A stretch of DNA of 64,000 nucleotides from Prevotella sp. P5-50 (GTDB lineage Bacteria; Bacteroidota; Bacteroidia; Bacteroidales; Bacteroidaceae), in the NCBI RefSeq assembly GCF_002251295.1, contig NZ_NPJA01000041.1, forward strand, positions 62,001 to 126,000. The letters run 5' to 3'. The notes beneath the pieces are model-generated. The model saw only the letters and a list, made by a program, of their open reading frames with translations. It was not told the origin of the DNA and did not search any database. The translations under genes were made by a program, and so were the position numbers. Shown piece after piece: positions 26,858 to 35,269 of this stretch (position 1 is its first letter; each line of letters starts with the position of its first letter).

Positions 26858-27607
26858 TCAGATGTAGGTTGCCGTTTCTAAAGCAATATAAAGTTTGTTT
26901 AAACTATGGTTGGCATTGTTCAAGCCTTTGGCTTCATATCCATTTGTATCCAAAATGTCACCTGTTTCAAAAAAAGCATACAACTTCAAATTGTAGAAGT
27001 CGCACACAGATTGAACTCCAGCCAATTCCATTTCTACAGCGATGCACCCTTCTTCCATACGTTTGCGTACAAGTCCTTTTGTTTCTCTGATCATCGAATC
27101 TGTCGTCCATATTTTACCTGTAATATATGGTACAGATAATTTGTCGAAAATTATGGAAAGTTCCTTGCTTGCGGCTATATCAATATAGTCGGATGGTGCT
27201 GCAAAATAATATGAACACCCGTCCCCTCTGTAACTTTGTGTCGGTATGATAAATCTACCTTGTGTGGTTGTACGGTCAAGACTGCCACAGGAACCGAACA
27301 TAATGAACTTTGATGCTCCAGTTAGCCAGCTTGCAAGATGACATTGAGAGGATGCTACTGCTGAACCTATTCCTGACAGGTAGAAAGTTATCGTAACTCC
27401 TTTATAAGTTGTTTTATAGATATGCGTATCGCCATTGCAAGCCGGCATAGTTGCAATAATTTCAGATTCGTAGGAATCAAGTAAATGCCGATGAATCTCC
27501 TTCGAGAATATTATCAGGCATATATCTGCAAAATCTCCACGTCTGCCGTAGAAATCAAACAGATTGATCATTGGTTCAGTTTCAATATCATAACTATCAG
27601 TAATCAT
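26858..27607 (-). CDS. Nucleoside phosphorylase-like protein
   Basis: A 249-residue protein of the purine-nucleoside/uridine phosphorylase family, which splits nucleosides with phosphate. Visible signatures are the Gly-rich phosphate region (YLSGIGSAVASS), FGSCGSLDRTT and the nucleoside-site Glu in CIAVEMELAGVQSV. It lies 11 bases after the nucleotidyltransferase gene on the same strand, so both are cotranscribed. The pairing suggests a linked activity on nucleoside-like compounds, possibly drugs; this is inference. Adjacent low-GC, repeat-rich DNA and the relaxase remnant suggest acquisition by transfer. Confidence 0.8.
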   Translation of the reverse strand: MITDSYDIETEPMINLFDFYGRRGDFADICLIIFSKEIHRHLLDSYESEIIATMPACNGDTHIYKTTYKGVTITFYLSGIGSAVASSQCHLASWLTGASKFIMFGSCGSLDRTTTQGRFIIPTQSYRGDGCSYYFAAPSDYIDIAASKELSIIFDKLSVPYITGKIWTTDSMIRETKGLVRKRMEEGCIAVEMELAGVQSVCDFYNLKLYAFFETGDILDTNGYEAKGLNNANHSLNKLYIALETATYI

Positions 27608-27618
27608 AGCATATTGAA

Positions 27619-28119
27619 TCAGATGTGAGTTTTATATTGCTCCGGTATCTCAAGATTGAAAGTTCTGCATAATAACAGGACGTCGTGGACATCATTTTCA
27701 TCGTATTCATATCCAAGATGGAACTGTACCTGTGCCTCCGGGTTTATGCATGTTACCTCAATATTCCCGATATTTCCTTTACCTGAGAAAGTTTCGCTTG
27801 GGAAAGTGTATCCGTCATATAGAATTCCATCTTCGACATATTCGAAACAATGCAGATCGATTATTCTTCCGTTGTCATCTTTCCAGACAGTATGGCTATC
27901 GGTCGTATAGTCCATTACAACTTCTCTGTATCCCTTCCAGGTAATCACGGATATGGCCTTACCATAGTCTTTCTTCTCTACGAACAGATCGATGTCGTTA
28001 TGTATTCTTGTTTCTCTGCCTATAAGTGCATCGACACCCCAACCGCCGTCCAGAAACACCTTTACAGATGCTTCAGACAGCATTTCAAGAATCTCACATG
28101 CATCAAAATAAGTGACCAT
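27619..28119 (-). CDS. Lincosamide nucleotidyltransferase-like protein (Lnu(A)/LinA type)
   Basis: A 166-residue nucleotidyltransferase. The motif FLDGGWGVDALIGRETRIHNDIDLFV is the classic GGWGVD...H.DID pattern of the Lnu(A)/AadB-like group, with the two metal-binding Asp in DIDLF. A third acidic site is plausible in IIDLHCFEY, and EAQVQFHLGYE near the C-terminus also matches that group. Lnu enzymes adenylylate lincosamide antibiotics. Whether this one does cannot be told from sequence. Start and promoter (TAACTTTG at 28148-28155) are clear. It forms a pair with the phosphorylase. Confidence 0.75.
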   Translation of the reverse strand: MVTYFDACEILEMLSEASVKVFLDGGWGVDALIGRETRIHNDIDLFVEKKDYGKAISVITWKGYREVVMDYTTDSHTVWKDDNGRIIDLHCFEYVEDGILYDGYTFPSETFSGKGNIGNIEVTCINPEAQVQFHLGYEYDENDVHDVLLLCRTFNLEIPEQYKTHI

Positions 28120-28147
28120 AAAATTGCAATTAAAATAAACTTTGGTG

Positions 28148-28155
28148 CAAAGTTA
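28148..28155 (-). promoter_or_regulatory. -7 promoter box for the nucleotidyltransferase-phosphorylase pair
   Basis: Reads TAACTTTG on the minus strand, 28 bases before the ATG at 28119. Confidence 0.6.
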
Positions 28156-28579
28156 ATAAAATTCCGTGAGACTAAAGAGACTTATACGTAGAAAGTTAAA
28201 CATACAACTGTATTTTCGCAGAAAATACTATAAAATGCCACCTGAAAAGCCCACTTTTCGTGCACATTTTTCCAACTAAAGCCATTTTTTCAACCTGATT
28301 GCTGAAACGACAATAAGGTTCACAATACCTGATTTTGCACCTTCAGGAACGCAGCACAAAATGATAGAAAATGAAAATTTCCGTTCATTTCCGTGTTAAG
28401 ATATGTTAAGCAGATGTTTTCATTTTGGGGTTTTTGAAATTTTTGTTTCCAGTTTGTTTCTTTTGGTACTTTTTGCTTTTTGGGAGTGTTGATATTTAGC
28501 ACTTTACAATTCGGAAGCAGATTCTCAAGAAGAAGATAATGAGTGGGTACAATCACAGAATCTTCCCTGTTTTTTTCTT

Positions 28580-28706
28580 TTCCAAAACTGTTATCTGTTA
28601 TTTGTACCGCAAAAAATTCATTTATGGAAACTGTCAACTGTCAAACTGTAACGCAAAAAAATCGTTTTCAAAAACTGTAATACTGTAAGCTGTAAGGATT
28701 GTAACG
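28580..28706 (+). repeat. Cluster of ACTGTnA-type short repeat arrays
   Basis: Three arrays: CCAAAACTGTTATCTGTTA, GGAAACTGTCAACTGTCAAACTG and TTTTCAAAAACTGTAATACTG; the last two end in TAACGC. From 28156 to 28580 I see no gene; one 105-codon minus-strand frame there overlaps the repeats and is not convincing. Confidence 0.75.
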
Positions 28707-28801
28707 CAAAAATGAAGTCTGAAGTTTGAAGTCTGAGAGAGTGGTCTTTATCATCCTACGAAAATCTTTCTCTGTGTTCTCCGTGTGGTCCGTGGATTTT
28801 T

Positions 28802-29107
28802 TTAGTTGCCTACGGCAAGAAATACATAATAGCTGGCATCTTCATCTATTATCTTGGAATAGAGATAGCGTTTCAGAACCATCGGATTGGTCAAATCCTC
28901 CCCAGTAATATCCTCATCCACATCAAAAGACACCATGATTATGTTTTTCTTAGGTACACCTTGACTCACCAAATAGTCATGATAAACCTTTTTCAGAAGC
29001 CACGACTTACCACATCGATGAGTCCCCGTAATGATTTTCACCTCACCATTGTCTCGCCGATGAATCAGCTTTTGCAGATAAATCTGTCTATTTACATACG
29101 TTGCCAT
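28802..29107 (-). pseudogene. N-terminal fragment of an AAA ATPase (DUF4143-type family)
   Basis: The 101-residue frame starts MATYVNRQIYLQKLIHRRD and has a Walker A motif GTHRCGKSWLL, typical of the large Bacteroidales family of ATPases with a C-terminal DUF4143 domain. It ends abruptly at YYVFLAVGN, where the family continues with the Walker B Asp-Glu after YYVFL. Members have about 400 residues, so roughly three quarters are missing. A promoter box (TAAATTTG, 29131-29138) still precedes it. An ATG two codons earlier (29113) is possible. Confidence 0.8.
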
Positions 29108-29130
29108 AATCATTTATTCCGATTTTACTG

Positions 29131-29138
29131 CAAATTTA
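29131..29138 (-). promoter_or_regulatory. -7 promoter box in front of the ATPase fragment
   Basis: Reads TAAATTTG on the minus strand, 24 bases before the ATG. Confidence 0.45.
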
Positions 29139-29290
29139 CAATAAATTCCGAATAGGGTAATCGTTTTGGTAAGGCAAAGCCATTTTTATAACATTTATTA
29201 ACCGAGCAAACACTGAAAATCAGATAAATAAAACAGGGACGGGAAACAGGGACAGTTCTGTTCCACTCAGTTCCCTTGTACTTCCTTTTT

Positions 29291-29397
29291 TTTGCTTTTC
29301 AAAAACTGTTATACTGTTATATTGTCACGCTTGTAACGCAGAAATTGTTTTTGGAAACTGTTATCTGTTATCTGTTATTTGTTATTTCTAACGCTTG
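29291..29397 (+). repeat. Two ACTGTnA-type short repeat arrays
   Basis: TGCTTTTCAAAAACTGTTATACTG, ending TGTCACGCTTGTAACGC, then GGAAACTGTTATCTGTTATCTG, ending TAACGCTTGG. Confidence 0.75.
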
Positions 29398-29436
29398 GGA
29401 ATGAATGGCGTTGTCCCGTGCGTACAATTTCACGGG

Positions 29437-29795
29437 TTTTACTTTTGTCCTTACAGGACGTTCTGTAAAATAATTGTACATACCCAAGGCGTTACCCTGG
29501 GCTATGAAAATATTGCCCCATTCGGGGCATTAGTAACCAAATAAGTAGTGGCGGTCTGGTAACACGACAAGCAAAGCGGATCCACGGAGCACACAGAGGA
29601 CACGTGGCACAACCTTACGAAATTTTGGTGGTGCAAAGTTACGTATTACAACACGGAATTACGAATCCACGGAACACATGGAATTCCATACAATCAACGG
29701 CGGTCTGAAAGCCCAATGGCTTCCATAGCCCAGGGCAACGCCCTGAGGACATCATATAGCATATCTAACCACGTCCTGTAAGGACAAAAGTAAAA
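29437..29795. repeat. Inverted-repeat element of about 360 bp
   Basis: The outer arms are a perfect 24-bp inverted pair (29437-29460 and 29772-29795, TTTTACTTTTGTCCTTACAG type). Inside them a second inverted pair, GGCGTTACCCTGGGCTATG (29488-29506) and its complement with one mismatch (29724-29742), forms nested arms. No transposase or open frame lies inside. It looks like a miniature element or a large folded repeat. Confidence 0.75.
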
Positions 29796-29810
29796 ACCAT
29801 GCGATATTTT

Positions 29811-29902
29811 TGCTTTTCAAAAACTGTAATACTGTAACGCTTGTAACGCAAAAAATTCGTTTTTGGAAACTGTCAACTGTCAAACTGTAACGCTTGCGAT
29901 TG
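29811..29902 (+). repeat. Two ACTGTnA-type short repeat arrays
   Basis: GCTTTTCAAAAACTGTAATACTG ending TAACGCTTGTAACGC, then GGAAACTGTCAACTGTCAAACTG ending TAACGCTTGCG. The tail GCGATTGACATTGG is also found at 24713-24730. Confidence 0.75.
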
Positions 29903-30024
29903 ACATTGGTTTTTCTCTTATGATGTCGGAAATGTACGATTTTTTATCTATACACAATGTTAGGAAAGTGATAATATATTGTTAATAAATTTGCCTGATT
30001 GTGACACTCAAAGAATGATTCTTT

Positions 30025-30126
30025 TTAAGACATACGCTTCCCCATAGCCTTGTCGTAGAGTTCATCGAGTCTGTTGGCAAAGTCATGGTGACGTAGTCCG
30101 GTAATCGCGAATCTGTATGTGGTCAT
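30025..30126 (-). pseudogene. 33-codon coding remnant
   Basis: The minus strand reads MTTYRFAITGLRHHDFANRL and ends 13 codons later with a stop. It looks like the beginning of a real protein, perhaps a HIRAN-type domain, cut short. No longer homologous part follows. Low certainty. Confidence 0.3.
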
Positions 30127-30283
30127 GATCAGGATTTTTATGTGGGCTTTTTATTTTAGCGACAAAAGTAGTAAATATTTTCAAAATGACAAAAAGAAAT
30201 GGGAAGAATAACGCTCGATTTCTCTATTTTGGGTTTAGACACGCATCTATGAGTGTTAAAAACTATTTACATGTGACAAGCAT

Positions 30284-30504
<221 letters not shown>

Positions 30505-30706
30505 TTTTGCGTTTCACTGAAAAATACCGTTTTCGGCTCTTTTCTTTACAGCACCTAACATCGCAACCATGATCCTACCACAACTTCAAGCCAATAAAAG
30601 TATAGTGCTCCACCTATCTTCCTTATATTCAGCAATATACGATAATCACCAAGATTTATACTTCAAAATTTGGCTTTTGTAACCAACTGATACACAGAGA
30701 AATGTA

Positions 30707-30748
30707 ACAAGCCGTGGGAAAAGTGGTCACAAGCCGTGGGAAAAGTGG
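30707..30748 (+). repeat. 20-bp direct repeat, period 22
   Basis: ACAAGCCGTGGGAAAAGTGG occurs at 30707-30726 and again, identical, at 30729-30748, 23 bases before a promoter box. Confidence 0.75.
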
Positions 30749-30770
30749 AACAACCGATTATTTTTCTTCG

Positions 30771-30778
30771 TACCTTTG
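30771..30778 (+). promoter_or_regulatory. -7 promoter box without a downstream gene
   Basis: TACCTTTG in a good context (TTCTTCG before, CACTGG after). A GC-richer 110-base stretch follows, but no plus-strand gene is found before htpG on the other strand. A short frame EKPTMWEWVRYC near 30950-30990 might be the start of a degraded small protein. Confidence 0.45.
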
Positions 30779-31078
30779 CACTGGCGTCCAAGATAGGCGG
30801 CACCGTGGTTCAAGAGAGAATCACTCATCGCACAGAACATTCCGTCCGCACACAGACGTGGGCAACTCCTCAGTAAGTCACCAGTGAATCCGCACTAAAT
30901 CCCAAAATTAGGCGGACAACGATGGGACAAAATGGGAGGAACATGGGAACTGAAAAGGAGAAACCGACGATGTGGGAATGGGTGCGATATTGCTAATTTA
31001 TTGCTACAACAAACTAATCGAAAAAACGGGAAAACGACTTGCCATTTTCCAATGGGACGCATCAAGGACATGTTAACG

Positions 31079-31133
31079 CAGTGTGACAATATAAGCGTGA
31101 CAATATAACAGTATAACAGTTTTTGAAAAGCAA
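31079..31133 (-). repeat. ACTGTnA-type short repeat array, minus orientation
   Basis: Reads on the minus strand TTTTGCTTTTCAAAAACTG with units TTATACTG, then TTATATTGTCACGC twice, almost the same as the arrays at 23905 and 29291. Confidence 0.75.
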
Positions 31134-31192
31134 AAACGGGTGGCAATGGTAGGGGGGCGAGGTCGATAAAAAGATAAAAACCGACGGGAAGA

Positions 31193-31237
31193 AACAAAAA
31201 AAATCCCGACCACACCGGTTGAGAGCGGGTCGGGATT
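31193..31237 (-). terminator. Intrinsic terminator after htpG
   Basis: A 10-bp stem AATCCCGACC (31202-31211) with GGTCGGGATT (31228-31237), followed on the minus strand by a run of eight T interrupted only by later G. It lies 27 bases past the htpG stop. Confidence 0.88.
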
Positions 31238-31263
31238 GTGATCATGGAGCGTATGAAAACGCT

Positions 31264-33318
31264 TTATTTGATGAGCTCAACGCTACGCTGCAAGAACTTG
31301 TCGAGCGCTTCGCCCTTGAGCATGCCGTTCTGCAGGAGTGCAAGGTCGATGAGCTGATGTACGACAGCGTTCTGCTTGCCAAAGTCGGCAAACAACTGCT
31401 GCTTCTTGTTTTTCTGCTCGGCGATGGCCTTCTCGGTGTTGGCTTTGTCGTCTTTCTCCTCCTGTGAGAGTTCTTCGGGCTTCTTGCCTTCTTGCGACTG
31501 GCGCAGGGCAGCCAAACGAGCCTCTTGTCCGCGCAATTCGCTCTCGATGGGTTTGAGGGCATCGGCTGTAGATGAACCACACTCGTCGAGTACGCGTTTC
31601 ACAAGGGGATGGTCGCTGTTGAGCACGAGGTTGAACGAGTCGGGCATCTGGGCATAGAAATTCATGCCAGCCTGGAAGCGGCTCATCTCCTTCATACGAC
31701 GCATGTATTCGTTCTGGGTGATCATGACAGGACGGGCATTGGCACCGAGCGCCTGAACTTCGACCATAAACTCGGTCTTGTCGAGATGGGGAAGCTGAGA
31801 ACGGAATACAGATGACAAATTGGCAGACTCGTCGTCGCTCAAGGTACTTTTTGGCGCATCGTCTTTCACGATGAGGCGGTCGATGATGTCAGCATCGACA
31901 CGGGTGAAGCGACTCTTCTCAAACTTCTGTTCGAGCATCTGGATGGCAGGCACGTCAAGCTGTCCGTCGAGCAGGAGCACGCTGTAACCCTTGTCTTTGG
32001 CAGCCTGAATGTAGCTGTACTGCTCTTCGCGGTCGGTGGCATAGAGATAGACGAGGGTGTCGTCCTTGTCTTTCTGAGTGCTCTCGATGAGTTGTCTGTA
32101 TTCCTCGAAAGTGAAGTATTTGCCTTCGGTATCTTTGAGCAGGGCAAAGTCTTTGGCGCGGTCGTAGAAGTTTTCGTCGCTCAACATACCGTAGTTGATG
32201 AAGAGTTTCAGGTCGTCCCATTTCTCCTCATAGCCCTTGCGGTCTTCTTTGAAGATGGCTTGCAAGCGGTCGGAAACCTTCTTGGTGATATAGGTGGAAA
32301 TCTTCTTCACCTCGCGGTCGCTCTGGAGGTAGCTGCGGCTGACGTTCAGAGGAATGTCGGGTGAGTCGATGACGCCATGGAGCAGGGTGAGAAACTCTGG
32401 CACGATGCCTTCCACCTGGTCGGTGACAAACACCTGGTTGCAGTAGAGCTGAATCTTGTTGCGCTGCAGTTCGATGTTGGACTTGATGCGTGGGAAATAG
32501 AGAATACCCGTGAGGTTGAAGGGGTAATCCACATTGAGGTGAATCCAGAAAAGGGGTTCGTCGTGCATGGGGTAGAGGGTGCGGTAGAACGACTTGTAGT
32601 CCTCATCCTTGAGGGTTGAGGGAGCCTTGGTCCAGAGGGGTTCTACGCTGTTGATGACATGGTCTTCATCGGTATCCTGCATCTTACCGTCTTTCCACTC
32701 CTGTTTCTTGCCGAATACCACGGGCACGGCCATGAACTTGCAGTATTTATTGAGCAATTCTTCAATCTTGTTCTTCTCCAGGAATTCCTTGCAGTCGTCA
32801 TCTACATGGAGCACGATGTCGGAACCGCGGTCAGCCTTGTCTGCCTCGTCGATCTCGTAGGCAGGACTGCCGTCGCATGACCATTTGACAGCCTTTGCGC
32901 CATCTTTGTAGCTCTTGGTGATGATATCCACCCGCTTCGCCACCATGAACGAAGAGTAGAAACCGAGTCCGAAGTGTCCGATGATATTGTTGGCATTGTC
33001 CTTGTACTTCTCCAAGAAGTCGTTCACGCCAGAGAATGCAATCTGATTGATGTATTTGTCGATTTCCTCTTCGGTCATACCGATACCGCGGTCGCTGATG
33101 GTGATAGTGCCTTTCTCGGCATCGAGGCTGACACGCACGGCAAGGTCGCCCAGTTCGCCCTTGAACTCACCCTGCTGAGCGAGTGTCTTGAGCTTCTGAG
33201 TGGCATCGACAGCGTTGGACACCATTTCACGAAGGAAAATCTCATGATCGCTATAGAGAAACTTTTTGATGACGGGGAAGATGTTCTCTGTAGTAACCCC
33301 AATATTACCTTTTTGCAT
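31264..33318 (-). CDS. htpG: Chaperone HtpG (Hsp90)
   Basis: The bacterial Hsp90, an ATP-dependent chaperone of the cytoplasm. The 684-residue product has the GHKL ATPase domain (residues 1-230: EIFLREMVSNAVDATQKL, ISDRGIGMTEEEI, GHFGLGFYSSFMVA), the middle domain with the catalytic-loop Arg region (NVSRSYLQSDREVKKI) and a C-terminal dimerisation domain with an added Lys/Glu/Gln-rich helical stretch near the end, usual in Bacteroidetes. The frame is open further upstream, but homology begins at MQKGNIGVTTENIFPV, so the start at 33318 is used. Confidence 0.96.
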   Translation of the reverse strand: MQKGNIGVTTENIFPVIKKFLYSDHEIFLREMVSNAVDATQKLKTLAQQGEFKGELGDLAVRVSLDAEKGTITISDRGIGMTEEEIDKYINQIAFSGVNDFLEKYKDNANNIIGHFGLGFYSSFMVAKRVDIITKSYKDGAKAVKWSCDGSPAYEIDEADKADRGSDIVLHVDDDCKEFLEKNKIEELLNKYCKFMAVPVVFGKKQEWKDGKMQDTDEDHVINSVEPLWTKAPSTLKDEDYKSFYRTLYPMHDEPLFWIHLNVDYPFNLTGILYFPRIKSNIELQRNKIQLYCNQVFVTDQVEGIVPEFLTLLHGVIDSPDIPLNVSRSYLQSDREVKKISTYITKKVSDRLQAIFKEDRKGYEEKWDDLKLFINYGMLSDENFYDRAKDFALLKDTEGKYFTFEEYRQLIESTQKDKDDTLVYLYATDREEQYSYIQAAKDKGYSVLLLDGQLDVPAIQMLEQKFEKSRFTRVDADIIDRLIVKDDAPKSTLSDDESANLSSVFRSQLPHLDKTEFMVEVQALGANARPVMITQNEYMRRMKEMSRFQAGMNFYAQMPDSFNLVLNSDHPLVKRVLDECGSSTADALKPIESELRGQEARLAALRQSQEGKKPEELSQEEKDDKANTEKAIAEQKNKKQQLFADFGKQNAVVHQLIDLALLQNGMLKGEALDKFLQRSVELIK

Positions 33319-33454
33319 GATAGTATATCTTATGTTTTGTTTGCTATGACATACACTTTGCAAATTGCGTGCCAATCTTCTGATGCTGTCATCGATTTTT
33401 GAGAAAAGGGATGAAAAAAACAGCACTATTGTTGTTCGGTTCAGAAATTATGAT

Positions 33455-33462
33455 TACTTTTG
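33455..33462 (+). promoter_or_regulatory. -7 promoter box for the pseudokinase gene
   Basis: TACTTTTG matches TAnnTTTG, 28 bases before the ATG at 33490. Confidence 0.6.
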
Positions 33463-33489
33463 CGCCACATAATTCTAAAAGTATCAACG

Positions 33490-34731
33490 ATGAACTACGA
33501 AGAACTTCTGGCCACACGCCGACAAGGACGACTCTATCAGACAGAACTGCCGATTGGCGAATTCTGCCGCATGCAGATCGACGGAAAGTATCGCAGTGTG
33601 GTCCATGTGCGAAAAGAAATGCTCGACAATATCAAGTTTGGTGAAGCTCTGAAAGCCGAGTGTGACCGCAACCTGTCACTTGCTGACAGTCACATCATAC
33701 ACTTCCGTCCTGTGGTGGAACAGGGGGAGATTACACGACTCGACTTGGAACCTGGTCAGTATGTGCCTTTGTGTCATGTGCTCAACGAGCATCCTGCCAT
33801 TGTGGCTGAACCCCATTTCATGGAGCAGTTTACGCGCGGACTGCTGGAGGCTGCCGCCTTCCTGCACAGTCACGGACTGCACTATGTGTGCTTCTCGCCA
33901 CAGACCGTATTCCTCCGAAAGGGCGATCAGGCTGTCATGCTCCTCTCGTGTGGTTCCTACTATCAGGCGCTGAGCGACCAGAAGGCTTTCTATGCCGACG
34001 GAAAAGCTGACTATGTGGCACCGGAGGTGCTCGAAGGTGGAACCGTGGACGAGCGTTGCGACATCTATTCGATAGGAAAACTGTTGGAGACGGTCTTTGC
34101 CGATGCACAACTGCCGTTGGCTTACCGGAAGGCTTTCAAAAAAGCCACCGCACAGATGCCGGAGGACCGCTATGCCTCGCCAGAAGACATGCTACGCAGC
34201 ATAGACCGCAGACGGGGAACCTATCGGTCGCTGGTGACGCTGGCTGTGGCTGCCGTGGTGGCGTTGCTCGTGGTAGGGCTCTATTTCGACCTCATGCCCG
34301 AACAGGAGAATATCGAGTTTGTCAAACCAGCCCCACATACCGCCACCGACGACTTGATAGACGATGGATTCAGACCGGAAGACCTCGGAGTGGTGCCTGC
34401 CGACTCGATGTCGGAAGAGGCTGTGGCTACCCAGCGTGAATACAATGCCAAGGCGGAAGAGATATTCCGCAAGCGCTATGAAAAGGAAGCCGACCGCATA
34501 CTGTCCAAGATCTACAACAGCAAGAATATGGGCAATACGGAGAAAAACTTCAGAGCGATGAGCGAATCAAACGTGAAAGAACTGCTCAAAGCACAGGAGG
34601 AGCTGGCTGCCGATGCTGCCATCGACCCCGCCAGAAGTCACGCCATCGCTACGGAAATCATCGAACGGCTGACCAATCAGAAGAAAGCTGCCATTGGCAT
34701 GGGGTCTAATGCCAACGGGGTGCAGAAATAA
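33490..34731 (+). CDS. Membrane-anchored protein kinase-like protein, catalytically degenerate
   Basis: A 413-residue protein with a kinase-like fold (about 10-240), one membrane segment (about 246-268) and a charged helical C-terminal part (about 300-400) probably outside the cytoplasm. The kinase resemblance is clear in the late subdomains: AAAFLHSHGLHYVCFSPQTVFL stands where HRDxKxxN belongs and DYVAPEVLEGG..DERCDIYSIGKLL equals the APE and DxxS-G motifs. The catalytic Asp of HRD is absent and DFG reads SCG, so it is most likely a pseudokinase. It is followed after 45 bases by DUF4494 and then the YggS-type gene on the same strand. Function unknown. Confidence 0.75.
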   Translation: MNYEELLATRRQGRLYQTELPIGEFCRMQIDGKYRSVVHVRKEMLDNIKFGEALKAECDRNLSLADSHIIHFRPVVEQGEITRLDLEPGQYVPLCHVLNEHPAIVAEPHFMEQFTRGLLEAAAFLHSHGLHYVCFSPQTVFLRKGDQAVMLLSCGSYYQALSDQKAFYADGKADYVAPEVLEGGTVDERCDIYSIGKLLETVFADAQLPLAYRKAFKKATAQMPEDRYASPEDMLRSIDRRRGTYRSLVTLAVAAVVALLVVGLYFDLMPEQENIEFVKPAPHTATDDLIDDGFRPEDLGVVPADSMSEEAVATQREYNAKAEEIFRKRYEKEADRILSKIYNSKNMGNTEKNFRAMSESNVKELLKAQEELAADAAIDPARSHAIATEIIERLTNQKKAAIGMGSNANGVQK

Positions 34732-34776
34732 TAGAATTTTTCATACAATTACACATATAAATAATAATCAGAAAAA

Positions 34777-35265
34777 ATGAGAAGCAGAACAGCAATTTGG
34801 TTTGAATGTAAGATTCAATACGAAAAAACCATGGAAGATGGACTTCAGAAGAAGGTGACCGAGTCATACACCGTTGATGCACTCAGTTTCACCGAAGCTG
34901 AGAAACGCATCATGGAGGAAATGTCCTCATACATCAGTGGCGAGTTTACTATCAAAGACATCAAAATAGCTCCATATAAGGAAATCTTCTTCAGCGATGA
35001 GGAAATGGCTGACAGATGGTATAAGGCTAAACTGCAGTTTATCACCATCGACGAAAAAACGGAAAAGGAGAAGCGTACAGCTGTCAACTACCTGGTGCAG
35101 GCTGGAACGCTGAAAGGCGCTGTGGGCAACATAGATGCCGTGATGGGCGGAACCATGATCGACTACGTCATCGCATCGGTGGCTGAAACAACCCTGATGG
35201 ATGTGTTTGAATACAACAAGACAAAGGTGGACGACAAACCAGAATACGAACAGCAAAACGCATAA
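34777..35265 (+). CDS. DUF4494 domain-containing protein
   Basis: A 162-residue Bacteroidetes protein of unknown function (RTAIWFECKIQYEKTMEDG, later FFSDEEMADRWYKAKLQFIT and a C-terminal MGGTMIDYVIASVAETTLMDVF). It has alternating beta strands and no signal peptide or membrane segment, so it is cytoplasmic. It starts 45 bases after the pseudokinase and ends 4 bases before the YggS-type gene, hence very likely an operon with the latter. Confidence 0.82.
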   Translation: MRSRTAIWFECKIQYEKTMEDGLQKKVTESYTVDALSFTEAEKRIMEEMSSYISGEFTIKDIKIAPYKEIFFSDEEMADRWYKAKLQFITIDEKTEKEKRTAVNYLVQAGTLKGAVGNIDAVMGGTMIDYVIASVAETTLMDVFEYNKTKVDDKPEYEQQNA

Positions 35266-35269
35266 GAAT

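Noticed and set aside
28320..28637. A 105-codon minus-strand frame beside the ATPase fragment
   Set aside because: It overlaps the ACTGTnA arrays and has low-complexity composition.
24631..29902. A CRISPR array, considered because of regular short repeats
   Set aside because: The units are 7-8 bases, without spacers of constant length, and no cas gene is present.
30895..31245. A 116-codon minus-strand frame before htpG
   Set aside because: It crosses a short repeat array and the htpG terminator; composition is not protein-like.
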